This document shows positions 44,626 to 55,076 of a stretch of 64,000 bases of DNA, one piece after another. The position numbers and the translations under genes are program-made. This DNA comes from Prionace glauca (lineage: Eukaryota; Chordata; Chondrichthyes; Carcharhiniformes; Carcharhinidae), in NCBI GenBank assembly GCA_037974335.1, contig CM075760.1, forward strand, positions 37,705,609 through 37,769,608. The letters are read 5' to 3'. Each line of letters opens with the position of its first letter. The first letter of the stretch is position 1. Below the pieces are notes generated by a model. It was not told the origin of the DNA. It ran no database searches and saw nothing but the letters and a program-made list of their open reading frames with translations.

Positions 44626-45009
44626 AAAATACATGATATTCAGTTACAATAAATGGCCGCCTCATCAGATTCTGATATCATGTTTTGTTTCAGTTTCTCG
44701 ACTCCAGATTTTCTTCCTGTAAACCCCTGGGAAATTGATTTAAAACAAAAAAAATTAAGTGAGAAAGAACACACAAAAACACAAAGGCAGGTTGTGAAAT
44801 TGAACTGAATAAATCTGGTAATTTGTGGAGTTGTCATGAGGAAAGGGTAACCAAAAAAGCTGCTGGATTGTCATACAAACCCAACTGGTTCACTGATGTC
44901 CTTCAGGGAATGAAACCTGCCACACAGTCTGGGTCTATGCAAGACTTTGGGAGGAGACAGAGAGATGTAGGAGTAGCCGGTAGTGAAGGCAAGGGATTTT
45001 ATACATCTA

Positions 45010-45420
45010 CAACTTGACAAGAACTTTGACAGAATCTCACAAACCCTCAACTCCACTAGAAGGACCAAGATAGCAAATGGATATAAACAGCATCATCTCC
45101 GAGTTCCTCCAACCACACACCATTCTGACTTATCTGACATCCAGTACTAAACGAACAGAAATTTATTTCATATAAATACTAGGAAGACAACCCATTGTCT
45201 TCAGTCCACCCTCCAAACTCCACTCCGTCACCAGCAACTCTATCCTTCTTCCTGGTAACGTATCTGACCTGAATCAGGCTGTTCACAACCCTGGTGAAAT
45301 ACTTCAGCCCAAGATGAGCTTCCAGCCATACATCCACATCATCATCAAGACTGCCTATTTTCACCTCAATAACATCGCCCAATTCCACCCCAGTCTCAGT
45401 TCATCTGGAACTCTCATCCA
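45010..45420. repeat. Dispersed LINE-like repeat fragments
   Basis: 45010-45145 matches part of the repeat at 42.7-42.9 kb ('atcatctccgagttcctcca', 'caaccacacaccattctgac'). 45185-45420 ('tatccttcttcctggtaacg' ... 'atctggaactctcatccatt') looks like a separate old repeat. Neither is coding. Confidence 0.45.
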
Positions 45421-45599
45421 TTCCATTGTGATGTAAAATTCAGGGGAATGAGAATATAGAGGGGGAATGGGATCATCTGAATTACTCCAAAGACGGTTGG
45501 CATGGATTTGTGTTGCCAAATGGATTCCTTCTATGTTGTAATGACTCCATTAGTGAAAATAGGTAACGTTGACACAATGCCTTTTATATATTAAGTTAA

Positions 45600-45790
45600 G
45601 AAATAGGGAATCCTAAATAACAGCATGTACATATAACTACATTAAACATATCTCGGTCCCAGGTGAATTTACTGTTCATTTAAACAGCCTTCTCCTGGGA
45701 AAACTCCCCCTTTAATTGTGAACGTTAGTTAAGAGGTTATCTTGTTAGCCAGATAAATAAAGGCGCCAACCTGAGGGAGCTAAAAGATGT
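45600..45790 (-). repeat. Intron segment shared by loci D and E
   Basis: 'cctttaattgtgaacgttag' and 'agccagataaataaa' correspond to 52540-52695 near gene E ('cctttaattgtgaacattag', 'accagacgaataaa'). This shows that the D and E loci are segmental duplicates beyond the coding exon. Confidence 0.7.
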
Positions 45791-45894
45791 CAATATATGT
45801 GAGAAAGAAAAATATACCTGGGCCAAGTCCTGTTCCTAATTCCGATGTTCGTCTATAATAATTCTAAAGCCTGCAGCCTCCCTGAATTAACTTC

Positions 45895-46450
45895 CTTTCC
45901 CTTCAGTTGCTGCAAATCCCCAATTTCCCCCAGAATGGGAAAAGAAATGGAAAGGAGGAAACATCAATTTCCTCCCAGATGTTGCGCAGAGGCGGAAGTT
46001 TCACTCTGAAGCTCACCGACAAACTTCTGCGTTGTGACGTCATAATGGCGGCCTGCCTGTATCAACCAATAGAAATCAGGCTCTGCGGTGACGTCCTAGG
46101 GTTTCCAGTCGGGACCCCCGCCCCCACCCATTCCCTTCCCCCTCCCCGAGCCAAGGTTTCCAGCCAGAGCGAGAAGCCGCTCGGTGATCTCCCCCTCCCC
46201 CCTCCGGCTGCTCCAAAAAGAGTCGAGAGCGACCGCTGGCAGCAGCCGCACTGCGCCTGCTCCCGACAGCTCGGCTCAGCAGCGCTCCCTGCGCCTGCGT
46301 GCTGGGCTGCCAGCTGAGGGAATGGGGGAGAGGACTTTGGAAAAATCTCTCCCCATCATTTTCTTCCAAGTCCCGCAGTTTGATTTGTAACAGGACAGCT
46401 TCTGTTTTTAGCACAAACTCAAACTTCCTCCTCTGGCCAACATTTGTGAG
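45895..46450. promoter_or_regulatory. CpG-rich promoter of gene D with exon-like sequence on both sides
   Basis: The centre holds a perfect CRE TGACGTCA (46035-46042) directly followed by a YY1 site (ATAATGGCGGCC, 46042-46053) and an inverted CCAAT. On the minus side the exon-like sequence 'cttccgcctctgcgcaacat' has lost the ancestral GTGAGT (now GGGAGG), but another donor GTGAGC lies at 46016-46011. On the plus side 'acttcctcctctggccaaca' + 'ttt' ends in an intact GTGAGT (GT at 46446-46447). The same pair of exon-like sequences flanks the E/F promoter at 53.7-54.17 kb. Gene D uses the minus side; no plus-strand partner gene remains. Confidence 0.6.
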
Positions 46451-46673
46451 TAAAACACTTTCTTTCTCCTCCGGGAAATATAGAGAGTAACTAGAATTAG
46501 AGCCAGAGGAGGAGTAATCCAGGGTAATGATTTGGGGATAAAGCAAAATCCTGCAAATGCTGGAATTTTGAATGAAACAGACCTGCTGAGCTTATCCAGC
46601 ATTTTCTGTTTTTATTATAATGATTTTGGTACCATCCTCCAGTGGCTGAGCCAGAATGGGGCCGTTAACCTGG

Positions 46674-46976
46674 GCCTGTTCCCGGGTAAAAAGTCTGACA
46701 ACACCAGGTTTTAGTCCAACCGATTTATTTGATAATATTCTCACAAGCTTTCGAGGGGGCTGCCTCTTTGTCAAGTGAATGGAGAGTCTGTGCTTTGTAA
46801 GATCTGTCTGTCTGAGGCCAGAACTCTCCATTCACTTGACAAAGAGGCAGCCCCCTCGAAAGCTTGTGAGAATATTATCAAATAAATCGGTTGGACTAAA
46901 ACCTGGTGTTGTCAGACTTTTTACTGTGTTTACGCCCGTCCAACGCCGGCATACCCACATCATGCCTGTTCCCGGG
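46674..46976 (+). mobile_element. Small foldback Penelope-like insertion with 13-bp target duplication
   Basis: Arms of about 100 bp (46688-46787 and 46823-46922) appear perfectly complementary, separated by 35 bases. The right arm alone extends through 'tttacgcccgtccaacgccg' to 'cccacatcat'. GCCTGTTCCCGGG occurs at 46674-46686 and again at 46964-46976. The arms are the same family as the 28.7-29.6 kb element. Identity of the arms suggests a recent event. It lies just downstream of the plus-side exon-like sequence of the D promoter. Confidence 0.8.
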
Positions 46977-47099
46977 AGGCAGGGAGAAGCCCCGCAGCTA
47001 CAAATCAGGAAGCTGACAATGATTCTGAAGGGTTTGCGGATTCCAGACCCTCCCAGCCACCGCCGAACACTGACTCCGCTTCTCTGGGACGAACAAGCG

Positions 47100-47640
47100 C
47101 CAAGAACAGCATGCTCCACATCACAATGCCCAAGGGCTGACTGACGGCAGCTCTGGACCAATAGGAAGAGGAGGCGGGGCTAGAAGACCGAACGGGAGTG
47201 ACTGATCCTCCAATCAATCGGAGTGAATTAGGGGCGGGCTCGAGGACCAAGCGCCAGCAGCTGGTCCTCCAACCAATCGGAGTGAAAGAGAGGCGGAGAT
47301 GAGGCGTCCCCATCGAACGCACGGAAAGAGGTTCGCATGCGCAGTAAGCAATGGCGTTTGCAGCATGCGCAGTGTGGGTGAAAGCAATCGGAGAGAACTT
47401 CCTCTGTATCATCAGCAGCCGGTGAGGATAGGGAAACATAGCGAGAGCAATGAAACCGGCGGATGGACGTAGAGGATTTCTAAATATCTGGTAAAGACCT
47501 CAAATCTCGAAAATGAGCCCGTAGTTCTGTGTTTGCAGCTTCCGGTCTTTTTCCTGAGACGAGGCGCATGTTAAAGGCCGCCATCTTGATTCGGCGGAGA
47601 GGAGAGCGTATGCGCAATATCTTTGTGACACAACGGCGAG
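47100..47640 (+). promoter_or_regulatory. CpG-rich promoter block with CCAAT repeats and a donor site
   Basis: CCAAT-type motifs recur ('ggaccaataggaa', 'ctccaatcaatcgg', 'caaccaatcgg') with GC boxes ('gaggcggggc'), two NRF1-like sites ('cgcatgcgcagt', 'gcatgcgcagtg' at 47334-47377), and YY1 GCCGCCATCTTG at 47577-47588. 'catcagcagccg' followed by GTGAGG (GT at 47422-47423) could end a plus-strand first exon. About 180 bp resembles 28378-28500. No downstream coding exon was found before the CR1 copies, so its gene is lost or lies far away. Confidence 0.5.
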
Positions 47641-47790
47641 TGGGTGGGGCTTCATCTTTCTGCTCCCCTCCAGGCCCTAGTGCCCGGGCCTAAATCTGCA
47701 CTTTTATCTTACAGTCTAAAACTTGGCCATGTTAGTGAAGAATGATTGAAGACACCCAGATCTGTTCCAATCATCAAATAGTCTGACCAT

Positions 47791-48935
47791 GCAAACATAG
47801 AACATTACAGCGCAGAACAGGCCCTTCGGCCCACGATGTTGCGCCGACCAGTTACAAAAACAATGACCCACTAACCTAAACCAATCCCTTTTTGTCCATA
47901 AACCTATCCACGAATCTCTTAAATGCCCCCAAACTAGGCGCATTTACAACTGCAGCAGGCAGGGCATTCCAATCCCTCACCACCCTCTGGGTAAAGAACC
48001 TACCCCTGACATCCGTCCTATAACTACCACCCCTTAATTTAAAGCCATGTCCCCTCGTGCTAGATTTCTCCATCAGAGGAAAAAGGCTATTACTATCCAC
48101 CCTATCTAAACCTCTAATCATCTTATATGTTTCAATAAGATCCCCTCTTAGCCTCCTTCTTTCCAGCGAAAACAACCCCAAATCCCTCAGCCTCTCCTCA
48201 TAGGACCTCCCCTCAATACCAGGCAACATCCTGGTAAACCTCCTCTGCACCTTCTCCAAAGCCTCCACATCCTTCCTGTAATGTGGGGACCAGAACTGCA
48301 CACAGTACTCCAAGTGCGGCCGCACCAGAGTTGTGTACAGTTGCAACATGACGCTGCGACTCCTAAATTCAATCCCCCTACCAATAAACACCAAGACACC
48401 GTATGCCTTCTTAACAACCTTATCTACTTGACTCCCAACTTTCAGGGATCTATGTACACATACAACTAGATCCCTCTGCTCATCCACACCATTCAAAGTC
48501 CTCCCGTTAGCCCTATACTCGACACATCTGTTATTCCTACCAAAGTGAATTACCTCACACTTCTCCGCATTAAACTCCATCCGCCACCTCTCGGCCCAGC
48601 TCTGCAACCTGTCTAAGTCTTCCTGCAAACTATGACACCCTTCATCACTATCTACCACACCTCCGACTTTGGTGTCATCAGCAAATTTACTAATCCATCC
48701 AACTATACCCTCATCCAGATCATTAATAAAAATTACAAACAGCAGTGGTCCCAAAACAGATCCCTGAGGCACACCACTCGTAACCGAACTCCATGATGAA
48801 TATTTACCATCAACCACCACCCTCTGCCTCCTATCCGCTAGCCAATTCCTGATCCAATTCCCTGGATCACCCCCAATCCCATACATCTGCATTTTCTGCA
48901 GAAGCCTACCATAGTGAACCTTATCAAACTGTACC
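47791..48935 (-). mobile_element. CR1 LINE with intact 338-aa RT C-terminal frame
   Basis: The minus frame 48892-47876 is uninterrupted. It starts inside RT ('NWLADRRQRVVVDGKYSSW'), then '[20 protein letters not shown]', 'KFADDTKVGGVVDSDEG' (catalytic box as FADD), the CR1 block 'LRRHL/VRPHLEYCVQFWSPHYRK'-type (here TTLVRPHLEYCVQFW), and '[20 protein letters not shown]'. It is 5'-truncated, as CR1 copies usually are, so it cannot move by itself, but the open frame implies a young insertion. The tail is 'acatagaacattacagcgca' on the plus strand. Confidence 0.92.
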
Positions 48936-49024
48936 CTGAACTTAGAAAATCACACATTCTTATTCATTTATTGCAGCTCATCCTGGCTGGTTATAAACCA
49001 ATCACAATATTAATCAATTAGAGA

Positions 49025-49485
49025 CATGTCCATACCAGGATGTTGCCTGATATGGAGGGGAGATCCTATGAGGAGAGACTGAGAGATTTGGGGTTGTTTT
49101 CGCTGGAAAGAAGGTGGCTAAGAGGGGACCTTATTGAAACATATAAGATGATTAGAGGTTTAGACAGGGTAGATAGTGATAGCCTTTTTCCTAGGATGGA
49201 GAAAGCTAGCACGAGGGGGCACGACTTTAAATTAAGGGGGGGGGGGGGTAGTTATAGGACTGATGTCAGGGGTAGGTTATTTACCCAGAGGGTGGTGAGG
49301 GACTGGAATGCCTTGCCAGCTGCAGTTGTAAATGCGCCTAGTTTGAGGGCGTTTAAGAGATCTGTGAATAGGTTTATGGACGAACAGGGATTGGTTTAAG
49401 CTAGTGGGTCATTGTTTTGTAACTGGTCGGCGCAACATCGTGGGCCGAAGGGCCTGTTCTGCGCTGTAATGTTCTATGTTCTATG
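49025..49485 (+). mobile_element. CR1 3' end, sense, same subfamily as 47.8-48.9 kb
   Basis: The 119-aa frame (49040-49399) repeats the C-terminus of the neighbouring antisense copy with few changes, except for extra glycines at a G10 run near 49238. It ends in the CR1 signature 'gggccgaagggcctgttctg' and 'aatgttctatgttctatg'. The two copies form an inverted pair about 90 bp apart. Confidence 0.9.
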
Positions 49486-49990
49486 TCCAATTAAGCTAAC
49501 AATCAGGCATCATGTGGCTGTGTGATCAGCTCATGGACAGCTTTGGACCATCTCATCATGTGGACCAGACACCTTATAAAAACAGACTTTATGCCATCAC
49601 AATGAACCACTGGACTCAGGACTTTCTGATCTCCACCACATCCCAGCCTATTCTGTTAGCAGTCGATTACTCAGAGCAGCTGCCTACATGCTGATAAGAG
49701 GGGCCCTGCTCAGCAGTCCAGTCCCATAATGCTTCACATTCAATCTGCAGTCCTTCAATTATAACAGAATATGTGGCTGTATGTAGCTGCTTCAGCCATA
49801 GTCAACCCCAACACTGTCTTCTTGAACTGCTACAATGCCAAGAGTACACTCACAGTGCTGTTGGGGAAGGATTTCCAGCCACACATTCCAGACTTCCACA
49901 AGACTGTAGATAGTTCCAGATTGATATATTCCACTCAACCACACCCAAGGTGAGTTATTCCAATCCTTTACTGTCCAAGACAATATGTTC
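49486..49990. other. No recognised feature
   Basis: A TATA-like 'cttataaaaacaga' occurs at 49573-49586, but no coding or LTR structure could be established. Confidence 0.35.
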
Positions 49991-49992
49991 AC

Positions 49993-51850
49993 AATATTTT
50001 TAAAACAGAAATTCAACATTCCCATTTGATTTCAGGTATTAGCATATTCTGTTAGTTCTTTATTGTCAATGTCAGGCTGGGGTTGTTCCCCTTAGAGCAA
50101 AGGAGGTTGAGAGGAGATTTGATTGAGGTGGACAAGACTCTCACAGGTTTAGATAAGGTGGACAAAGAAAAGCTGATTGGATAAGGATGCGCAGGACACA
50201 GAGTTGTGGTTTTGGATCAGAGATGCAGGGGTAGGGGATGTGAGGAAGAATATTTTGATGTAGTGAATGGTAATGACCTGAAACTCGCTTCATACGAGGG
50301 TGGAGGAAATGGAGACAATAAACAATTACAAAACGAAATTGGATGGACATTTGGGGTGTTTCAAACAGAAATGCTGACTAAATATCTCTGAACTTCCTAA
50401 GACCCTGTCACTCTGTGATTCTTGTGAAATTTGAAACCAGGTTTTCGCAACAAGACTCAAAGAGCATCAGCCCACTGTAGGCAAAGTTGTGAGAATGGCC
50501 AGTCCAGCAGAAAGGAACCCTCCCCACTGACTGTGAGAATGAACAAAATCCAGTCCTGGATGTAACTGAGAGCAGAAACAATAACAGCAGAATCCAACCC
50601 TCATGTAATCACTCATGAACTTGTTGGTGTTTCAGCAGCAAGAATGAAACTCTGAATCCCTTCCCACATTGAGGGCAGATAAACGGCCTCTCCCCAGTGT
50701 GAACTCGCTGGTGTCTCCACCAGCTGGATGACCGAGCAAATCCCTTCCCACACTGAGTGCAGGTGAATGGTCTCTCCCCAGTGTGAATTCGCTGGTGTGT
50801 TTGCAGGTCGGATAACTGACTGAATCCCTTCCCACACTGAGAGCAGGTGAATGGCCTCTCCCCAGTGTGAACTCGCTGGTGCCTCCGCAGGTTGGATGAC
50901 TCAGTAAATCCCTCTCCACACACAGAGCAGATGAATGGCTTCTCCCCAGTGTGACCTCGCTGGTGTCTCCGCAGGTTGGATGACTGACTGAATCCCTCCC
51001 CACACACAGAGCAGGTGAATGGCCTCTCCCCAGTGTGAATGCGCTGGTGTGTCTGCAGAGTAGATAATCGAGTAAATCCCTTCCCACACTGAGAGCAGGT
51101 GAACGGTCTCTCCCCAGTGTGAATTCGCCGGTGTCTCTGCAGGCTGGATGACAGAGTGAATCCCTTCCCACAGTGAGGGCAGATGAATGGCCTCTCCCCA
51201 GTGTGGCTGCGCCGATGAGCATCCAGCAGAGATGGGGATCTGTAACTCATTCCACAGTCCACACATTTCCATGGTTTCTCCATGGTGCAGGTGTCCTTGC
51301 CTCTGTCTTGTTTAGACAATCAGTTAAAACCTTGTCCACACACACACAACATGAGTACAGTCTCTTCCGCTGTGAATGGTGTGATATGTATTCAGGCTTT
51401 GTAACTGGTTAAAGCTCTTTAGTCAGTGCACTGGAACACTCTCACTCGAGTGTGGCAGTGTGTTGGTGTTTTTCCAATCACACATACATTTGAAATCTAT
51501 TCAAATTGACAGACCGGACAATAATTTTTCCTTCTAGATTCAAAGGCCAATGATATTCAGATCCGAAGGAAATTGACTCTGTTGGATCTCGACGTGACAG
51601 TTGAGATTTTTGCCTGTGATTCCTCTTTCAGTATCCTGCAAAATGAGTACAGGATATAAATTCAAAACAGACAATTCTAGTTTCTATGGAACATTATTTC
51701 CCTTCTTATTCTCCAAAAGCTGTAAATCTCCATCCCACACACTCTCCCTCCATTCTCACTTTGCTGTATCTAGCATTCCCCCTCCCAATTCTCCTGAAGG
51801 TGCTGATTGACAGATCCATGTTCACTGCTTCCTGTCCTGGACACAGAGAC
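49993..51850 (-). repeat. Left arm of the E/F inverted duplication
   Basis: This arm holds gene E plus both flanks. It matches 57040-58945 in reverse orientation. Matching anchors include 'catttgatttcaggtatta' (50025-50042 against 58900-58920), the old CR1 scrap at 50065-50340 against 58570-58860, 'gagtgttccagtgaactgac'-type sequence 5' of the gene, 'aatgttccatagaaactag', and the outer 'gtccaggacaggaagcagtg' block. Confidence 0.85.
50609..51319 (-). CDS. C2H2 zinc-finger protein E, eight fingers
   Basis: The frame is 236 aa from its first Met. The more likely start is the Met at 51283 (CACCATGG, perfect Kozak), giving 224 aa, because paralogue F starts at the same place. Eight complete fingers run from '[19 protein letters not shown]' to '[19 protein letters not shown]' with TGE(R/K)PF linkers. 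All zinc ligands are present. Two neighbouring fingers (4 and 5) are nearly alike ('SQSSNLRRH' and 'TESSNLRRH'), a sign of finger duplication. A nuclear DNA-binding role is expected. No KRAB or SCAN is visible. The presumed first exon ends at 53696 with donor GTGAGT, inside the shared promoter with gene F. Confidence 0.88.
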   Translation of the reverse strand: MSKQDRGKDTCTMEKPWKCVDCGMSYRSPSLLDAHRRSHTGERPFICPHCGKGFTLSSSLQRHRRIHTGERPFTCSQCGKGFTRLSTLQTHQRIHTGERPFTCSVCGEGFSQSSNLRRHQRGHTGEKPFICSVCGEGFTESSNLRRHQRVHTGERPFTCSQCGKGFSQLSDLQTHQRIHTGERPFTCTQCGKGFARSSSWWRHQRVHTGERPFICPQCGKGFRVSFLLLKHQQVHE

Positions 51851-52310
51851 CATAACAAGTAGGAGTTGCAGTCAGCCATTTGGCCCATCGAGCCTTTTAA
51901 ATCATTCAATGAAATCATTGGCTTATCTGCCTCAGCATCATTCTCCCCACACTAAACCCATATCCTTTGATATCTTCAATAGCTAGAAACTAATCAATCT
52001 CTCCCTGGAAAATACTTGATGACTGAAACTCCAATGTCCTCAGCAGTTGAGAATTCCAAAGCTTCACCACATCCTTGAGAGAAGAAATCCCCCCACATCT
52101 TAGCTTTTGCTCCATCTTCTTGTCTGTTCCCTATAATCATTGACACCCTTGTCAATCAAAAATCAGTCCAACTCCCCCTGGAATATATTCAGTGATCCTC
52201 AGGCTCCGCTGGTCCCTGTGAAAGACAAATCCAAAAGACTTACAGCCCTCTGAGGGAAGAGATGTCTGGAAATATTTAACATAGCTCAGTTCCATATTAC
52301 AAATCTATGG
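51850..52310 (-). mobile_element. Antisense CR1 3' ends in intron of gene E
   Basis: 'ccataacaagtaggagttgc', 'gccatttggcccatcgagcc' and 'gttgagaattccaaagcttc' are an old CR1 tail, followed by a second partial tail from about 52130. Confidence 0.7.
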
Positions 52311-52694
52311 ATTCTATTTAAAAAGTAAACTGGATGGGCACTTGAAGGAAATAAACTTTCAGGAGAATGGGGATATACAGGGGGAATGGGACTGGAATGT
52401 TATACAGAGAGTCAGCATGGACTCCTTCTGTGCTGTAATGACTCAATGACCGGAAATGTATAAGTTAGCTACAGCATTATATTACAATGCAGGAAATAAT
52501 AATAAATGTACTTCATTACAAAAACAAATAATATATCTAATCTGTACCATATAACAACACTGGACATATCTCTGTCCAATATTAATTTACTGCCCCCTTA
52601 AATGTCAGCCAACTCCTGGGGAAAATGCCCTTTAATTGTGAACATTAGGAAAGAGGCCATCTTTTTAACCAGACGAATAAATTTGTTCAGCTGA
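52311..52694 (-). other. Intron of gene E, segment shared with locus D
   Basis: 52325-52450 is LINE-like ('aaagtaaactggatgggcac'). 52540-52695 matches 45600-45790 of locus D. No gene is seen. Confidence 0.55.
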
Positions 52695-53190
52695 GGGAGC
52701 AAAGGATGTTTCCCAGGCTGATTCAGGGAATGGCAGGATCGATATATGAGGAGAGATTGACTAAGTTAGGATTATTTTCGCTGGAGTTCAGATAAATGAG
52801 GGGGGATCTCAAAGAGACTTATAAAATTCTAACAGGTCTAGATAGGATAGATACAGGGAGGGTGGGGGAGTGGGGGGTCAAGAACAAAAGGTCTCACTCT
52901 GAGGATTCAGGGTAGACCATTTAGGACGGAGGTGAGGAGACATTTCTTCACCCAAGAGTGGGGAGCCTCTGGAATTCATGATCACAGGAAGTAGTTGATG
53001 CCAAAACATTGAACTTATTAAAAAGCAGCTAGATATAGCACTTGGGACGAATGAGATCAAAGGTTATGGGTCGAAAGCAGGATTCAGCTATGAGTTGGAT
53101 GATCAGGAATGATTGTAATGAATGGCAGAGCAGGCTGAAAGGGCCAAATGGCTTCCTCCTGCTCCTACCTTCTGTGTTTCTATGTCAATA
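52695..53190 (+). mobile_element. CR1 LINE 3' end, older subfamily, sense
   Basis: It contains 'atatgaggagagattgacta', 'agacatttcttcacccaaga' and ends 'gggccaaatggcttcctcct', 'gctcctaccttctgtgtttc'. It is antisense to gene E. Confidence 0.85.
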
Positions 53191-53209
53191 TCTTTAAGAA
53201 AGAGAGAGA

Positions 53210-53596
53210 AAGAGACCTGGGCCAATCGTATAAGATGATGAATGGGATGGATAGGATAGAGGTGGAGAGACTCTTCCCGCTCAAAAAAGACAGTAGGACT
53301 AGGGGGCACAGCCTCAAGGTAAAGGGGAGGCGGTTTAGAACAGAGTTGAGGAGGAACTTCTTCACTCAAAGGATGGTGAATCTCTGGAATTCTCTGCCCG
53401 TTGAAGTGGTGGAAGCTGCCTCGCTAAATATTTTTAAGAAACGGATTGATGGGTTTTTGATAAGAGAAGGGATTAAGGGTTATGAGGAGAGGGCGGGAAG
53501 GTGGAGCTGAGCCACGACAGATCAGCCATGATCTTATTGAATGGCGGGGCAGGCTCGAAGGGCCAGATGGCCTACTCCTGCTCCTATTTCTTATGT
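53210..53596 (+). mobile_element. CR1 3' end, young subfamily, sense
   Basis: It encodes 'YKMMNGMDRIEVERLFPLKK' and the terminal block, and ends 'tcctatttcttatgtt' at 53596. It is very close to the copy at 40.5 kb. It lies about 90 bp inside the first intron of gene E, opposite in mirror to the CR1 in gene F. Confidence 0.9.
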
Positions 53597-53639
53597 TCCC
53601 TGAGTCTTCACCTTCCCTGGATTCACTTCCTTTCATTTC

Positions 53640-54240
53640 AGTTGTTGCAAGTCTCCAATTTCCCTCAGAATGAGAAAAGGAAGTGTTTTACTCACAGATG
53701 TTGGAGACAGGAGGAAGTTTGAATCTAGCTGAAGTGCAATCTTCATTCACAAAAAGCCTGATTGGCTGGAGGACCAGAGTCCTTCCGGTCTTCCGATTCT
53801 TCCCATTGGCGAAAGGTCGTGAGGGGCCGTGAATCAAATGTGCGCATGTGCGGGTTTGGGGCGGGGCCGGGACAAAGCCGACGCACTGACCATTGTCTGT
53901 CCGGGTCTTCCAGCCTTTCCCATTGGACAGCAGCTCAGCGTGACTGGAGGGCAAAGTCCCGCCCATCTAACGTGGGGCTCCGCCTGTCATTGTCTGTGCT
54001 GGGGATTGACCAATCGGAACTCTGGAGGACTGTCCAAATTCCGCGTTCAGACAATGGGGAACAATGAGCTTGTTCCCATGGCCATTACTGACCAGCAAAG
54101 TTGCTGCTGTCTCTCTCTCTCTGAATGAAGACTGAGCTTCAGACAGACTTTCTCCTGTCTCCAACATCTGTGAGTAAAAACACTTCCTTTTCTCCCCCCT
54201 TCTATTCCTTTCTTTTCATTCTGGGGGGAAATTGTTGACT
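53640..54240. promoter_or_regulatory. Shared bidirectional promoter of zinc-finger genes E and F
   Basis: Two mirror-image exon-like sequences, each containing 'ctcctgtctccaacatct', end in GTGAGTAAAA donors pointing outwards: minus-strand exon ending at 53696, plus-strand exon ending at 54169. Between them lie about 470 bases rich in CpG, with four or more CCAAT/ATTGG boxes (near 53760, 53805, 53930, 54009), an NRF1-like 'atgtgcgcatgtgcgg' at 53838-53853 and a GC box 'ggggcggggc' at 53859-53868. There is no TATA box. The arrangement predicts divergent transcription of E and F from one region. Confidence 0.7.
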
Positions 54241-54263
54241 TGCAGCCACTGATCAAGAGAAAT

Positions 54264-55076
54264 AGAACATAAGAACATAAGAAATAGGAGCAGGAGTAGG
54301 CCATCTGGCCCTTCGAGCCTGCCCCGCCATTCAATAAGATCATGGCTGATCTGTCGTGACTCAGCTCCACCTTCCCGCCTTCTCCCCATAACCCTTAATC
54401 CCTTCTCTTATCAAAAACCCATCAACCCGTTTCTTAAAAATATTTAGCGAGGCAGCCTCCACCACTTCAACGGGCAGAGAATTCCAGAGATTCACCACCC
54501 TTTGAGTGAAGAAGTTCCTCCTCAACTCTGTTCTAAACCGCCCCCCCCCTTTATCTTGAGGCTGTGCCCCCTAGTCCTACTGTCTTTTTTGAACGGGAAG
54601 AGTCTCTCCACCTCTATCCTATCCATCCCATTCATCATCTTATACGTCTCAATGAGATCTCCCCTCATTCTTCTAAACTCTAACGAGTACAAGCCTAGTT
54701 TATTCAGCCTCTCCTCATAGCTCAATCCCCTCAACTCCGGTATCAGCCGAGTAAACCTCCTCTGCACTCCCTCCAGGGCCAAAATATCCTTGCGCAAAAC
54801 TGCACACAGTACTCCAGCTGCGGCCTCACCAATGCCCTATACGGCTGCAGCAAGACCTCCCTACTTTTATATTCAATCCCCCTCGCTATGAAGGCCAGCA
54901 TCCCATTCGCCTTCCTGACCACCTGCTGCACCTGCAAGCTGGGTTTTTGCGACTCATGCACAAGGACCCCGAGGTCCCTCTGCACCGTCGCCTGCTGCAG
55001 TTTTTCGCCCCGTAAGTAATAGTCCTTCCTACCATTCCTCCTACCAAAGTGGACCACCTCACACTTGCCAACATTA
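54264..55076 (-). mobile_element. CR1 3' end in intron of gene F, antisense
   Basis: The plus strand starts 'agaacataagaacataagaa'. The minus strand encodes the RT C-terminus ('GVQRRFTRLIPELRGLSYEE' and upstream 'VQRDLGVLVHESQKPSLQVQ'). Diagnostic bases place it near the 40.5 and 53.3 kb copies. Confidence 0.9.

Noticed and set aside
50632-51222. 196-aa and 123-aa frames overlapping gene E
   Set aside because: Shadow frames of the zinc-finger repeat; the repeated '[15 protein letters not shown]' pattern is the finger linker read out of frame.
53210-55076. CR1 copies at 53.2-53.6 and 54.26-55.08 kb as one insertion predating the E/F inversion
   Set aside because: They sit at roughly mirrored places, but the left copy shares more diagnostic bases with the 40.5-kb copy than with the right one, and immediate flanks do not clearly match, so independent insertions are as likely.
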